Positions 49,770 to 60,055 of a stretch of DNA of 64,000 nt are shown in pieces. The stretch comes from Ochotona curzoniae (lineage: Eukaryota; Chordata; Mammalia; Lagomorpha; Ochotonidae), in contig NW_024465885.1 of the NCBI RefSeq assembly GCF_017591425.1, forward strand, positions 38,448,501-38,512,500, in the 5' to 3' direction. The position numbers and the translations under genes are program-made. A model generated the notes under the pieces. It had not been told where the DNA came from. It searched no databases and worked only from the letters and a program-made list of their open reading frames with translations. Within the stretch, counting starts at the first letter, position 1; the number at the start of each line of letters is the position of its first letter.

Positions 49770-50485
49770 CTTGTGCTGCATACGTGGCCACACATTTGGC
49801 TGCTTGTTAACTTTACCTGAGAATGACAACACTCCCCAACAGAAGGGATTGTGGTTCCCAAATTATCACAGGGACTGAGTGCTTCACTGGACTTCTAATA
49901 CTATCATGGAACTTGTCACTATTACAGCCACTATTACAGTAACTGGAGGGTGTTACGCATGAGTGTCCAAATTCATGATTTTCTATAACAATGACAAAAC
50001 AGGTATCATCACTTTTGAACTTTACAGACAAGAAATAATGATGATCTTGAAAAACGGGCCAAAAGTATTGAACACGCTGTAACGTGGTTGGGAGATTGAG
50101 TCTTCATTATTCAGCAGCAAACTACTCTAGCCTATAATTGAAATGATTCACATGTCTGTGTTAGTCCAGCTAAACATAACAGCTTGTTGTCTATACTTGC
50201 GACATGATTAAATATCATTTACAGGACCTATGAGGTCATTTAATTTCAGACACTGAGCAGGTAAATCTGACATTTAAATGCCTTCAATGCCCAGTTGCCC
50301 AGAATCTCCTAGGAAGGATTACCCCTGCTATTGCTGATGCCCTACAAGGGATTGATCCTCAGACATGGACTCAAAATATGACTCACTCACTAACTGTTGG
50401 AGGAACTGTCCTTTTTGTTTTTCTTCTATTTTTTTTTTTTACAGGAGTCTGCATCATGCACTGTGAAGTAAATGAATACCACTAA
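49770..50485 (+). pseudogene. Degraded endogenous retrovirus env, transmembrane part
   Basis: Three separate frames carry pieces that together follow the order of a betaretrovirus-like (ERV-K type) transmembrane envelope subunit. First is a small-residue, threonine-rich stretch after 49915. Second is an 18-codon piece at 50043-50096 ending TWLGD before a stop. Third is an 83-codon open frame at 50234-50485 with a PQTW motif and a hydrophobic, phenylalanine-rich segment (about 50390-50440) resembling the membrane anchor. Stops at 50097 and 50231 and at least two frameshifts break it. The T-run in the anchor may be of uncertain length. No gag, pro or pol was recognised upstream. It cannot make a functional protein. 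The assignment rests on layout and short motifs, so the family is tentative. Confidence 0.62.
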
Positions 50486-50538
50486 ATAAAATGAACAACC
50501 AGATGGCTCTTCAGATACTTGGCTTAGAAAACAAACGG

Positions 50539-50550
50539 ACAAAAGAGGGA
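50539..50550 (+). other. Polypurine tract before the LTR
   Basis: The sequence gacaaaagaggga, a purine run directly before a TG that could open an LTR at 50553, is placed as the primer site for plus-strand synthesis would be in a retrovirus. Confidence 0.5.
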
Positions 50551-50552
50551 TC

Positions 50553-50962
50553 TGTAGCACAGAAGCCTTGTTGGCTTTAAAGCCACAGCCAACTGTCATC
50601 TTGTAAGAAAGTTTCAAGAATTTGGGGCAAAGGGCCTGAAGCAGTTGGGATGGGAAAACATGGGTATAGCAACACCCCGATCCTCAAGTTTTTGTAATAG
50701 ATCAAAAAGAGGTGTTTTTTTTCCTCATTTTTTCATGTATATACTATGTAATTATTAGTGGTCTGCTAGAAAAAAACACATTGTTTCTGGTTGACCTCCC
50801 TTGCATGTATACATGTAAATTACATCTTGTTGCAAACTCTCCCTCCTTATGCCTAGGTGACCCTCAGTCTTTAAAAATCTTTTCCTGTTAATAAACTTTG
50901 GTAATCCCAGTAGTCAATGTGGATGATTTTCAGCTTTGTGAACCAAGTCCCTCGCCGTAACA
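50553..50962 (+). mobile_element. Probable 3' LTR of the endogenous retrovirus
   Basis: It starts tgtagcacagaagccttgtt after the purine run, 68 bp past the last env stop. It contains an AATAAA at 50890-50895, where a polyadenylation signal would lie near the R/U5 end, and could close at cgtaaca (50956-50962). Length is then about 410 bp. The right end is a guess from the TG...CA rule, and no 5' LTR is visible in the window. Confidence 0.5.
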
Positions 50963-51511
50963 TGCAGAGTAATTGTAACAGTATTCAAAGAGTTTAAAGT
51001 CAAAATATCAATGCATAGTCAGTGTATTCGGTCATCATGATGCGATTTTTTTAAGGGGCCATGAAACAATCAGAATGATCTCACATATTCCAAAATAAAT
51101 AAACTGACACAGCATTTTACCAACCCTTCTCTTAATCAGCAGATTTGTTTGTACTCAACAGTATAAAGCAGGCTTTAGAGATGATTACGTGCAAATCTTT
51201 TGAGAGAAGTTAAGAGAATTTGAGTAATAAAAAGCATCATGGGCATGGCATTTGAGGAATGCTTTAAGAAGATTATCTAGTCTTACCAGGTAAGAATATT
51301 GAGTATAGTGACAAGAGAAAGAGAATCAAGAAATGATGGCCCTTCCAATATGGGACAGTGATGAGGCTTTCAATCTGACTAGAGACAGGGGAATGAGAAA
51401 AATGAGCAAACTACATGATTCATCTCACTTGGAAGAGGAAGAATGATAGGACCCCCCAAACTATAGGAAATATAAGAAAACATTAAATTATGTCTTTTTA
51501 AAAAGCCTGTT
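50963..51511. other. No feature seen
   Basis: Unique sequence; no second LTR or internal viral sequence recognised. Confidence 0.45.
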
Positions 51512-51815
51512 GTAAGGGTAGGCACTGACCCTAGAAATCAAATACCTATGTTTCACAATATGGTGGCTGGGTTAGATGCCCAGCTCAAGACCTTGACTCT
51601 GACTTCCTGCTAATGAAGACGCCAGGGAGGGGAGCAGGCCATAGTGATGACTCAAGTCATTAGGCACCTGGCTTCCACATTGGAGACTTGCATTAATTTC
51701 CTAATTCCTAGACTTGGATTTAGTTCCTGCTGCCTGGCTCCTGCACAGTAAAATATATTTGAGAAGTGTACCAGCATGGGAGTTCTTTTTCTCTGTTTCT
51801 CAAACAAGTTTATTT
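51512..51815 (+). mobile_element. Old CSINE subfamily copy, plus strand
   Basis: Diverged: gtaagggtaggcactgaccc, ttgactctgacttcctgcta, catagtgatgactcaagtca, tgctgcctggctcctgcaca, and tttctctgtttctcaaacaa at the tail. Confidence 0.52.
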
Positions 51816-53232
51816 TAAAACATAAACAAGATAAAACAAACGAAATAACCTGTGTCTCGCTGATAATTATGTCGGAAGATGCGCTGTAAAGATAAACAAG
51901 ATATTATTACCTTTCACTTTCGAGGTAAGTACATGATCATCAAATCATGGATTACCAGGAATCGATAGAAAGATGGATAGATAAATAAGAGTATTGTCAA
52001 CAGGTCATTTGTGGAGTATGGAAAATTTTGCAACTTGAGTGGACCTGTCGCACTTTTATAAATAAAAAAAATAGAGAAACTATGTGATAGTTCTTAGAAT
52101 CATAATAATTACTCTTGTAAATCAATTAAAAGCAAGTTTCAACCTGAATCTAGACTGTAAATTCTATATAATTGTATGTCCAGCTCCTGTGGCTAATTTG
52201 AGGAGCAAATATATAGAGAATAGTGATAACAGTGCTAATGTAATACGTCTCTTGTTTGAAGATATTTTAAACAAATAACCACTTCTCCATCCTTCCACGC
52301 ACCGACCCCCCAAAAAATCCACTTCCGGTTGGTGTAGCCTACTAAGTCTTCTTGGTTAGCTGTTTCATTTCTCAAATGTTTTACAAGTGGTGTTTTTCAC
52401 TTCCACTAACTATTCAATTATGTGAAAGAAACTATTGGGGGAAAGAAAATGATGGGATGTTATTATGCCTGATACATGATGTTTGACACATTAACGAAAA
52501 GAAAATATATGCTTGTGCAGAAATCCCATGATTTAGCTCGATTATACACATGAGAGAGGCAAATCTTGCTGATTTTAGTTTATGAAATGCTCAAGTCATT
52601 TTTTTTTCATGTGTTTTAGGTTGTTTTGTTTCTTTTAAATTTTTTTCCCATTATTTGAAAGTCCAATGGGACTATAATGGAACTGGGAAATTTGATCCAT
52701 ATGTTTTGGATCCTTTTGCAATTAAATCATCAAAATCACATCCAGAATGTTTTAACCATTTAAAACAAGAGACCTTTTACAAATGCAGATACCCTCATCA
52801 GAAAATGATGCAAATTTTATAAGATCATTTTGCTCAAATCTTTTGTTGCCAAGTAGTTATTTTTCCCTTTGCGTCAAATGCCATGTAATTCAACTACAAG
52901 ATAATGTGATACTATTATTAATGTAAAATTCTGAAAGTATCAAGGACATTCTTCCGTTAAGCAAGAAAAAGCTTCATTTTTTGTGCTTACTTATCTGTTA
53001 GCAAACCATAAACAAACTTATAAATATTATTGCAAGCAAAATGAAACAGGATAAAGGAGTCTAAAATGCATTTAAATTCATTATTATTCCACTGATGTGC
53101 ATAAATAATAACAGCCTTTTTAGGCAAATAATATGAGGATTCAATATTTGTTAGATTCATTCAAGTATCTATTGATTGGATTTTTCAAGTTATCACATTT
53201 TAAATGGAGACAGAAAGTTGCACATTTTCTTT
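51816..53232. other. No feature seen
   Basis: AT-rich unique sequence. Confidence 0.5.
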
Positions 53233-53552
53233 TTTAAAATATTTATTTGTTTTTATTAGAAAGGCAGATTTACAGAGAGAAGGTAAGATAGAGAGAAAAA
53301 TCTTCCATCTGCTATTTCACTCTTCAAGTGGCCCAAACAATTTGAGCTAAGCCAGTCTGAAGCCAGGAGCTTCTTCTAGGTCTTCCCATATGGGTGCTGG
53401 GTCCTAAAGTTTGGACCATTCTCTATTGCTTTCCCAGGCTACAAGCAGGGAGCTAGATGGTCATTGGAACAGGTGGGATATGAACTGGTGTTCATAGGGG
53501 ATCCCATGGAGTGCCAGGCAAAGATTATCCACTAGGCTATCACACTGGACCT
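53233..53552 (-). mobile_element. CSINE, minus strand
   Basis: Reversed and nearly complete: tttttaaaatatttatttgt tail, gaaaggcagatttacagaga, aatcttccatctgctatttc, ctgaagccaggagcttcttc, ttgctttcccaggctacaag, and a head ending tatcacactggacc. Confidence 0.9.
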
Positions 53553-55085
53553 GCAGTTTTTATTTTGGTTTTTTTAATGTTTAAAAATTTATTCAGTTTT
53601 TCTTCAATTGAGTAGAGTAATCTGTTCTCATATTCATGATTTGTCTTTGGTGTTACACAGACTAGCTTGGTGATAGTGATTGGCAATTCATATTTTTTGG
53701 TCACTTTGTAATTGGCCACTGCTGTATGTGTGTTATTTCCATTCAGTCATGAGGTCTGCTAAGTTCCAATTACTTAGAGAGTCAGATTAGTGGTTAGGCC
53801 TTTCCAAGGACCCACTTCTCTTGCCTAACTACACCAATGGGTATTGCAGTTTTTCTTGACATTTTTTTAGAAGAGCTCTTCCTACTCATAGATAAAATTG
53901 AAACATTTCTAGCAAATATTTTTTATAATAGTGATTGTTAACTCATGCAATTCCATACCTGAATGTCACAAAAAAATTGCAAATGATAAGAGTAGAGAAT
54001 TTTGATTTTTTTTTGAGACAGTATATTTAGCTACTCTAGCAGTAGAAAGATTTTGGCTTACCATTTAAGAAAATACAAAGTACAAGGTATTGTTAAGTGA
54101 ACATTCTTAACACAGTGTTTTTATCCATCTGTATCAAAATATCAGTTTGGTATTTGTCATCTAGTTTCAAATTGAAGTACAGTTTTTAATGCCCAAGTAA
54201 CTTTTAGAAAAACATCCTAATTTCTATTATAAATAGAAATGTAGAGGAATGCCACATATTCTTTCTTAGTAGATCCATTGTTAAGGTGTTCTCTATTAGA
54301 GAGTGAAAACATTTGCTGAATCAAGTACCCTGAGTATATATGGTGTGAGTACACGCGTCCTGCCACAATGTGCAGAGATATCTAATGTATTTCTCTAAAC
54401 ACAAAACCCAGCCATATGGTTTAAATTCTGGAGCAACAGTTTATGAAATCATTTTAATACTCCCCTGCATTTCCACAAAACCAGTCATGCACATGAAATA
54501 CATTCATTGGCCTTCTTGTACTTTTAAAGGTCTTGGTGTAAACATTAAAAAAAAAAGAAACTTAGATAGCCTAATAAGGAAGAACGTACTTCCCTCACAA
54601 AAGTGCGTTCTATAACTTAGTGGGAACGTGAACCTAGAGTCAGACCTGTGGAATTCCAGTGGTGCTGGTGTCCATAGGATTTTTCACATTAAAACAGAAG
54701 TTAAACTATCAACTTGGACAGAGATTTGCCTTGAAATGTTTAGACAATTTGTGGGCATGCAAAAACTTGTGAATTTCTTTTCTATTCCAATAGTCAGAAT
54801 TCCATATATAAAATCTTACTTCAATTCTCTATGTTGTTACACACTAGGGTAATTCAAATCAAAGTAAAAGTTGTACACATTATTCTTTAATTTGTCACTT
54901 TTTTACATTAAAAGAATTTATTATTTACTGGAAGACTAAAGTAATTATAGAATCAGAGTTTTAGCTAAATTCCGTGTGTAAGAAAACAATAAGAGCATTA
55001 TGCCATTAGTGAATTAATACAATGTAGATGACTATTCAAAGCTTGCTCATTGACATTTAACCAAATGGATTAAAAACATGTGATT
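53553..55085. other. No feature seen
   Basis: Unique sequence; no gene recognised. Confidence 0.5.
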
Positions 55086-55950
55086 ACAGAAAACCTACCC
55101 ACAGATGTTTACAACAGCCTCGTTCAATATTGGCAGAAGTTAAAAGTAAACAAGATACCATTCATTAGACCAGGAAAAAAAATTATAACACATTGAAACA
55201 ATAGAATATTATTCATGGGGGGAAAGAAAAAGAAGGTACTTTCAAGTCACAAAAAGACATGAAGAAATGTTAAATGCATATAGACAATTATAAAAGTCTG
55301 TGTGAGAAAGATACAATACGATACGATTTCAACCACCAACTCTGGAACAGAAAATCTACAAAGACAGAAAAGAGGGCCCAGTGAGGTAGCTTAGCAGCTA
55401 AAGTATTCGCCTTGCATGCTTTGGGATCCAATAGGGGCACCGATTCCACCCCAGGCTGCCCTACTTTCCATTCAGCTCCCTGCTTGTAGCCTGGGAAAGC
55501 AGTAGAGGATGACCCAAAGCTTCAAGGCCTTGGGACCCTGAACCTGCGTGGGAGACCTGGAGAGGGATCCTGGCTCCTGGCTTCAGATTGGCTTAGCTTC
55601 GGGCTTTGTGGCCGCTTGGGGAGTGATTCAGCGAACAGAAGATCTTCCTCTCTATCTCTCTTCCTCTGTATATCTGGCTTTCCAATAAAAAATGAAATAA
55701 ATCTCAAAATTAAGACAGACAAGAAGGACATGTGATTTTCAGGAAATAAATGCAAGGGAGGAGCTGAAAGCTGACCTCAGAGTTTACTAGTGGCAGTGAA
55801 ACCATCCTGTATGATGCAGCAACGGTCAGTACATGTCACTACATGTTTGCCAAAACCCAAGGACCACACAGTGCCAGATCGAACTGCTTGTACAGTACCA
55901 GTGTGGACTAATGATACATTAATATGAATTCATAAAATGTAACGGATCTA
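55086..55950 (+). mobile_element. Old LINE-1 (L1M-like) 3' end, split by a CSINE
   Basis: The left piece (55086-55373) has atgtttacaacagcctcgtt, acaatagaatattattcatg and aaaaagacatgaagaaatgt, the familiar end of ORF2 and start of the 3' UTR in mammal-wide L1M elements. The right piece (55712-55950) resumes with ggcagtgaaaccatcctgta, acatgtcactacatgtttgc and actaatgatacatt. Both are heavily mutated and too short to encode anything. Confidence 0.8.
55374..55711 (+). mobile_element. Young CSINE inserted in an L1 3' end
   Basis: Full-length: gggcccagtgaggtagctta, cttgtagcctgggaaagcag, gccgcttggggagtgattca, agatcttcctctctatctct, and tail ctttccaataaaaaatgaaa. It is flanked by aagacagaaaaga (55361-55373) and aagacagacaaga (55712-55724), with one mismatch in 13. 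Confidence 0.93.
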
Positions 55951-55969
55951 GTCACCTTGGGGTGGAATT

Positions 55970-56228
55970 TTATCTCTTTAATTGTTTTTGTTGGAAAGGC
56001 TGAGAAAAAGAGACAAGAGACATTTTTAAATCCACTGGTTCACTCCCTAAATAGCCTCAGTGGTTGGAGCCACACTGATCTGAAGCCAGGAGCCAGAAGC
56101 TTCTTCTATTACGTTCTCCAGGCACAAGCAGAGGGCTAGTAAGAAATGGAGGAGCTGAAATACGAACTGGCATCTATGTGGATTGCTGAGCTTGGGAGTG
56201 GAGAATCAGTTGAGTCATTGCACAAACC
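55970..56228 (-). mobile_element. Old CSINE, minus strand
   Basis: Reversed: ttgtttttgttggaaaggct, aaatccactggttcactccc, ctgaagccaggagccagaag, ctgaaatacgaactggcatc, and a head near cattgcacaaaccc. Confidence 0.68.
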
Positions 56229-56229
56229 C

Positions 56230-56515
56230 TTATTTATTTATGTATTTGTTTTAATTTGGTGGGAGGGGGAAGAGGGATAGGCAAAAAGACTCCAAGACAA
56301 GAGTTCCCATCCACCAGCTCATTGCTCAAATGCCCAGGACAGCTGTATCTAGGCAAGGCCAATGGCAGGAATTCAGTTCACATTTCCCACAAGGTAGGCA
56401 GGAAAGCAGTCGCTTGACTTCACTACTACAGTTTTGGAAGCTGGATTTAGGAGAATGAGCCAGGAATACAGGTGCTGTGATAAGAGCTGTAGGTAGTTCA
56501 ACTTAAGCACCACAA
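56230..56515 (-). mobile_element. Old CSINE, minus strand, end to end with the previous
   Basis: A second reversed copy in tandem: tatttatttatgtatttgtt tail, ttcccatccaccagctcatt, atgcccaggacagctgtatc, aatgccggt-type head lost. More decayed than its neighbour. Confidence 0.5.
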
Positions 56516-56701
56516 CCAAAGTTCGTTTGCTGTGGAGTCAAACGAATGCGGTGGATGGCATGACAATTGCATCAGTAAAGAGAATATGAGGGAATCTTAG
56601 TGTTTCCGTTCAACTGTACAGTACACATAAAACTGATCTAAAAACCACCTATTGAAATGCATGCATGTAGTGAACATTCCGTTTAAAACTTGCTATTTCA
56701 G

Positions 56702-57050
56702 ACTTGGCACTATAGCCTAGTGGCTAAATCCTCATCTTGTATGTGCCGGAATCCCATGAGGGTGCTAGTTCATGTCCCAGTTGCTCCATTTCCCATCTAG
56801 CTCCCTTCTTGTGGCCTGGGGAAGAAGTAGAGGATGGCTCAAAGCCTTGGGATCCTGTATCCATGCAGGAGACCTGGAAGATGCTCATGGATCCTGGAGT
56901 TAGATCATCTCAGCTCCAGTTGGTGTGGCCACTTGGCAGTTAAATCATTGGATGGAAGATCTTCCTTTGTCTCATCTTTCTTCTGTAAATCTGCCTTTCC
57001 AATAAACATAAACAATTCCTAAACATACACACACACGCATATGCACACAC
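56702..57050 (+). mobile_element. CSINE, plus strand, later of a serial pair
   Basis: Well kept: gacttggcactatagcctag, cttgtggcctggggaagaag, gatggaagatcttcctttgt, and ctttccaataaacataaaca. The tail has grown into a CA-rich stretch (57018-57050). Confidence 0.87.
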
Positions 57051-57072
57051 AAAACAAAAATTTCTATTTCAG

Positions 57073-57385
57073 GGCCAGCACTGTGGCATTGTGGGTCAAG
57101 CTTCCGTTTGTGATATCATCATGCTGTGTGAAGCCAATTCAATCCCAGTTGTTCCATTTACAATCCACCTCCCTGCTAATGTGCCTTGAAAAGTAACGCA
57201 GCATGACCCAAGTGTTTCGGCCACAACATCCATGTGGACGACACAGTGAAAATTCCTGCCTCTAGCTGCTGCGGTTATTTGTGGAATGAACCAGTAAATG
57301 TAAAACTTATCTCAGTATTTCTCCCTTTCTACCTCTGTAACTCTGATTTCAACTTTAAATAAACCTTAAAAACAAACAAACACAA
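57073..57385 (+). mobile_element. Old CSINE, plus strand, earlier of a serial pair
   Basis: More diverged: ggccagcactgtggcattgt, aatcccagttgttccattta, gacccaagtgtttcggccac, ctgcggttatttgtggaatg, and a tail with aataaaccttaaaaacaaac. Its divergence places it before the upstream copy. Confidence 0.68.
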
Positions 57386-57497
57386 AGTCTTGCTATTTCT
57401 ACCAGGGCAGTTTATTCAGGTATTTCTTCAATGAATAAAACTATTTCTTTTAAATGAAGCCCTACATATTAATCAAAGAAGCATAAAGTAATAATTA

Positions 57498-57835
57498 TGG
57501 GGACTAGAGTTGTGGTGTAGCATCTTAAGGCACAGGCTGTGAGGCCGGCATCTCATATGATCCCCATTGTGAATCTGTGAATCTTGCCTGCTCCACTTCC
57601 AATCCAATTGTACAATAATGGCCTGGGACAAGTAGGCTACAACAGCCCATGTGCTTGGAGCCCTGAACATGGGAGAACTGGATGCTTCTTTAGGTCTCTG
57701 GCTTCAGCCTGGTATAGCCTCAATCACTGTGGCCATTTGGGGTAAGAACAAGGAAATGGTTTGTCTCATTCATTCTGTCTCTCCCTGCTTCTATAATTAC
57801 CTCCCAAATAATTAAATAATAAATAAATAGAAAGT
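57498..57835 (+). mobile_element. Old CSINE, plus strand
   Basis: The stretch ggggactagagttgtggtgt, then tgctccacttccaatccaat, aatggcctgggacaagtagg, tgtggccatttggggtaaga, and tail aataattaaataataaataa. Confidence 0.7.
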
Positions 57836-58144
57836 AGTAGTTATCATAGAAGGAATTACTTGTAGAGAGAAAAGAGGACATACAAAGGACTCGGCTCACA
57901 CACAGATAGTAGTGAAATCATGTGGTTCAATATCAATATGAATTGAAAAATAAACATTATACTATTCCAGGACACAAAATTCCCCCAACTCACTCTACTC
58001 CAGAAGGAGAGCCTAGCTGGAAAAATCATATGAAAGAAAGAATGTTAGAGGAAGCCTTCCCCCCATAGAGCTCTGCAAATATAAACACATAATGACCAAG
58101 AACAGGAACCACAGCAAAATATTTGCAAGTTCCCTCCTACATAT
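57836..58144. other. No feature seen
   Basis: Short unique spacer between the SINE cluster and an LTR remnant. Confidence 0.45.
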
Positions 58145-58495
58145 GGACTATGCCCGCTGTGGTTTGACTGATTTGTCTTGTCTGAATCCCAGGTTGAAAT
58201 GTAAGCCTCATTACATCATAAGCATTAAGAGGCTCCTCGGACATGCTCTAGAGTGTGTTAACACATTCATGAGATTAGTGGATTAAAGGACTATCATGAG
58301 AGTGGGTTTGTTACAAGGGTCATATCAGGTCTTTCACATGCTTTCTGTCTTTCATCATGATGTCCAGCAAGTGGACTATCACCAGATGTGACTTCTTGAC
58401 CTTGGACCAAAACCACAAACCGAAATTGCAAAATTCATTTCTTTATAACTTACCCAGTCTGTGGTACTAGGCTATTAGTGATGCAAAGCAGAGAG
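58145..58495 (+). mobile_element. Old LTR remnant, MaLR-like
   Basis: In order: gctgtggtttgactgatttg, a degraded middle with gcattaagaggc, ttcatgagattagtggatta, gacttcttgaccttggacca and ttctttataacttacccagt followed by ctgtggta. This follows the pattern of ERVL-MaLR LTRs (MLT1/MST type), whose end commonly reads tttataaattacccagtct. The subfamily is not determined. Confidence 0.6.
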
Positions 58496-59667
58496 AGATG
58501 TTGCCTTGCCAGAAAGAAGAACTTTCTGAGTTTCCACCCCCGCCCCTCAAAGTCTTTTCTCCCAGTTCAGTGTCTCAATCCTACAGCACTGGCTGTCCAG
58601 TGCTGAAGAGGGAGTGTAAGTCCCAAGGACCACTGCAGTTTCTCTCAGATATGGTATCAGTGAAAAAGAAGTTATTTAGGAGATTGTTGTATGTCAAAGG
58701 CTTATCCATATTTTCTTCTACTTCCAGGGAACCCTGTGACAGATGAGAAAACAATTAATAGATGAAAAAAACCACAATCGTTTAATATTTTCCGGCAATA
58801 GAGGATTCGAGGAAACTCAAATCCAACCTTTTTGGCTCCAAAGCTTTGATTTTATCAAAATTTTGGATCTGGTTAATTTAAAATACTTGACATTTCAATT
58901 TAAAGAGGCATACAGTAAGTTTTTACTTCTGTGGAAGCTGATGCAATACACTTGAAAAAGTTCCCTGAAAAATGCTTGAATGAAGACAATAAAAGGTAAT
59001 AACAACTAGAATTTATCAAGATTTTATTTTGCCCCGATTGTTGTCTGATCACAACAGTATAGCAATAACCAGGGTTCAGGCAAAGAACTAGAAGTGAAAA
59101 TCTTGTTGAGAAAAGGATATAAAAACCACAAGATCCATGACAGAAAAACTTAAGGGCATTTTCCCCCAAGCTCCAATTGTCCAACAACGGAAGAGTTTTC
59201 TGTTGCTGTGGAGAAATCCAGGTCTGTCCCCTTCATTATATCACTTTTGTAGTCGGTAGCATTCAGGATTTAAGGCCATGATGATGCTCATTTTCTGCTT
59301 CAGTCCAGTTCTGACTTGCTTTGTCTATAACATACTCTCGCGATGCTACCACAACCTCCTATCTTGGCTCTGCAGAATCATGGTTTCTATGCATCTCTCC
59401 CTTCTTCTTGGGGTGCATTTGCATTGCATCAACTTAGCCAGGTTACACTACACACAACAGGGTTTCTGGACAACAGGTGCTACAAGAGCGTATCAGGAAG
59501 AGACATTGCTGTCATAAACAAAGCCCGCTGAGTCATATAGCCAACAGGTAATCTTGAAGTTCCTGTGAAACTATTTACACTTCACCTAGTATTGGAAATT
59601 GGAATTCCAGCATCTAGTTATCCCTATTCCTTCTGATTTATTTCAGCCTGTAAGATGTATCGTTAGG
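58496..59667. other. No feature assigned
   Basis: No gene recognised. Frames at 58498-58746 and 59278-59517 show no motif that I can name. Confidence 0.45.
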
Positions 59668-59996
59668 TTCCCATCTGGGTAGCCTAGTGGCTAATAATCC
59701 TTGCCTTGCACATACCAGAATCCCATATAGAGGCCAGTTCTAATCCCGGAGGCCCTACTTCCCATCCAGCTCCCTGCTTGTAGCTTGGTAAAGCAGTCAA
59801 GGACTGAACGAAGTTTTGGGACTCCACACCCAAGTGGAAGTGTCTTGTACCTGGAGGAGGCTCCTGGCTCCTGGCACCTAGCACTTCTGCCTTTGCAGCC
59901 TCTTGAGGAGCCAATCAGCAGACAGAAGATCTTCCTCTCTGCCTCTACTTCCTTCTGTATATCTGACTTTCCAATAAACATAAATATGCATTTAAA
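59668..59996 (+). mobile_element. CSINE, plus strand
   Basis: The stretch tcccatctgggtagcctagt, then ggccagttctaatcccggag, ccagctccctgcttgtagct, agacagaagatcttcctctc, and tail ctttccaataaacataaata. Mildly diverged with one extra stretch near 59838-59850. Confidence 0.88.
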
Positions 59997-60055
59997 GATG
60001 ACTCTTCAGGTATAAAGTTGTATGTTCCCTATTTACTTTACTAAATGTATGTTTT

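Larger units (their letters stand above)
56690..57399. repeat. Three copies of a 10-bp target-site repeat
   Basis: The repeat reads ttgctatttc at 56690-56699, tttctatttc at 57062-57071 and ttgctatttc at 57390-57399. The outer copies are identical; the middle one has one mismatch. They separate two plus-strand CSINEs. Confidence 0.85.

Noticed and set aside
50425..50447. Strong splice-acceptor-like site (T-run followed by acag)
   Set aside because: The T-run falls within the membrane-anchor codons of the env remnant, and no exon follows.
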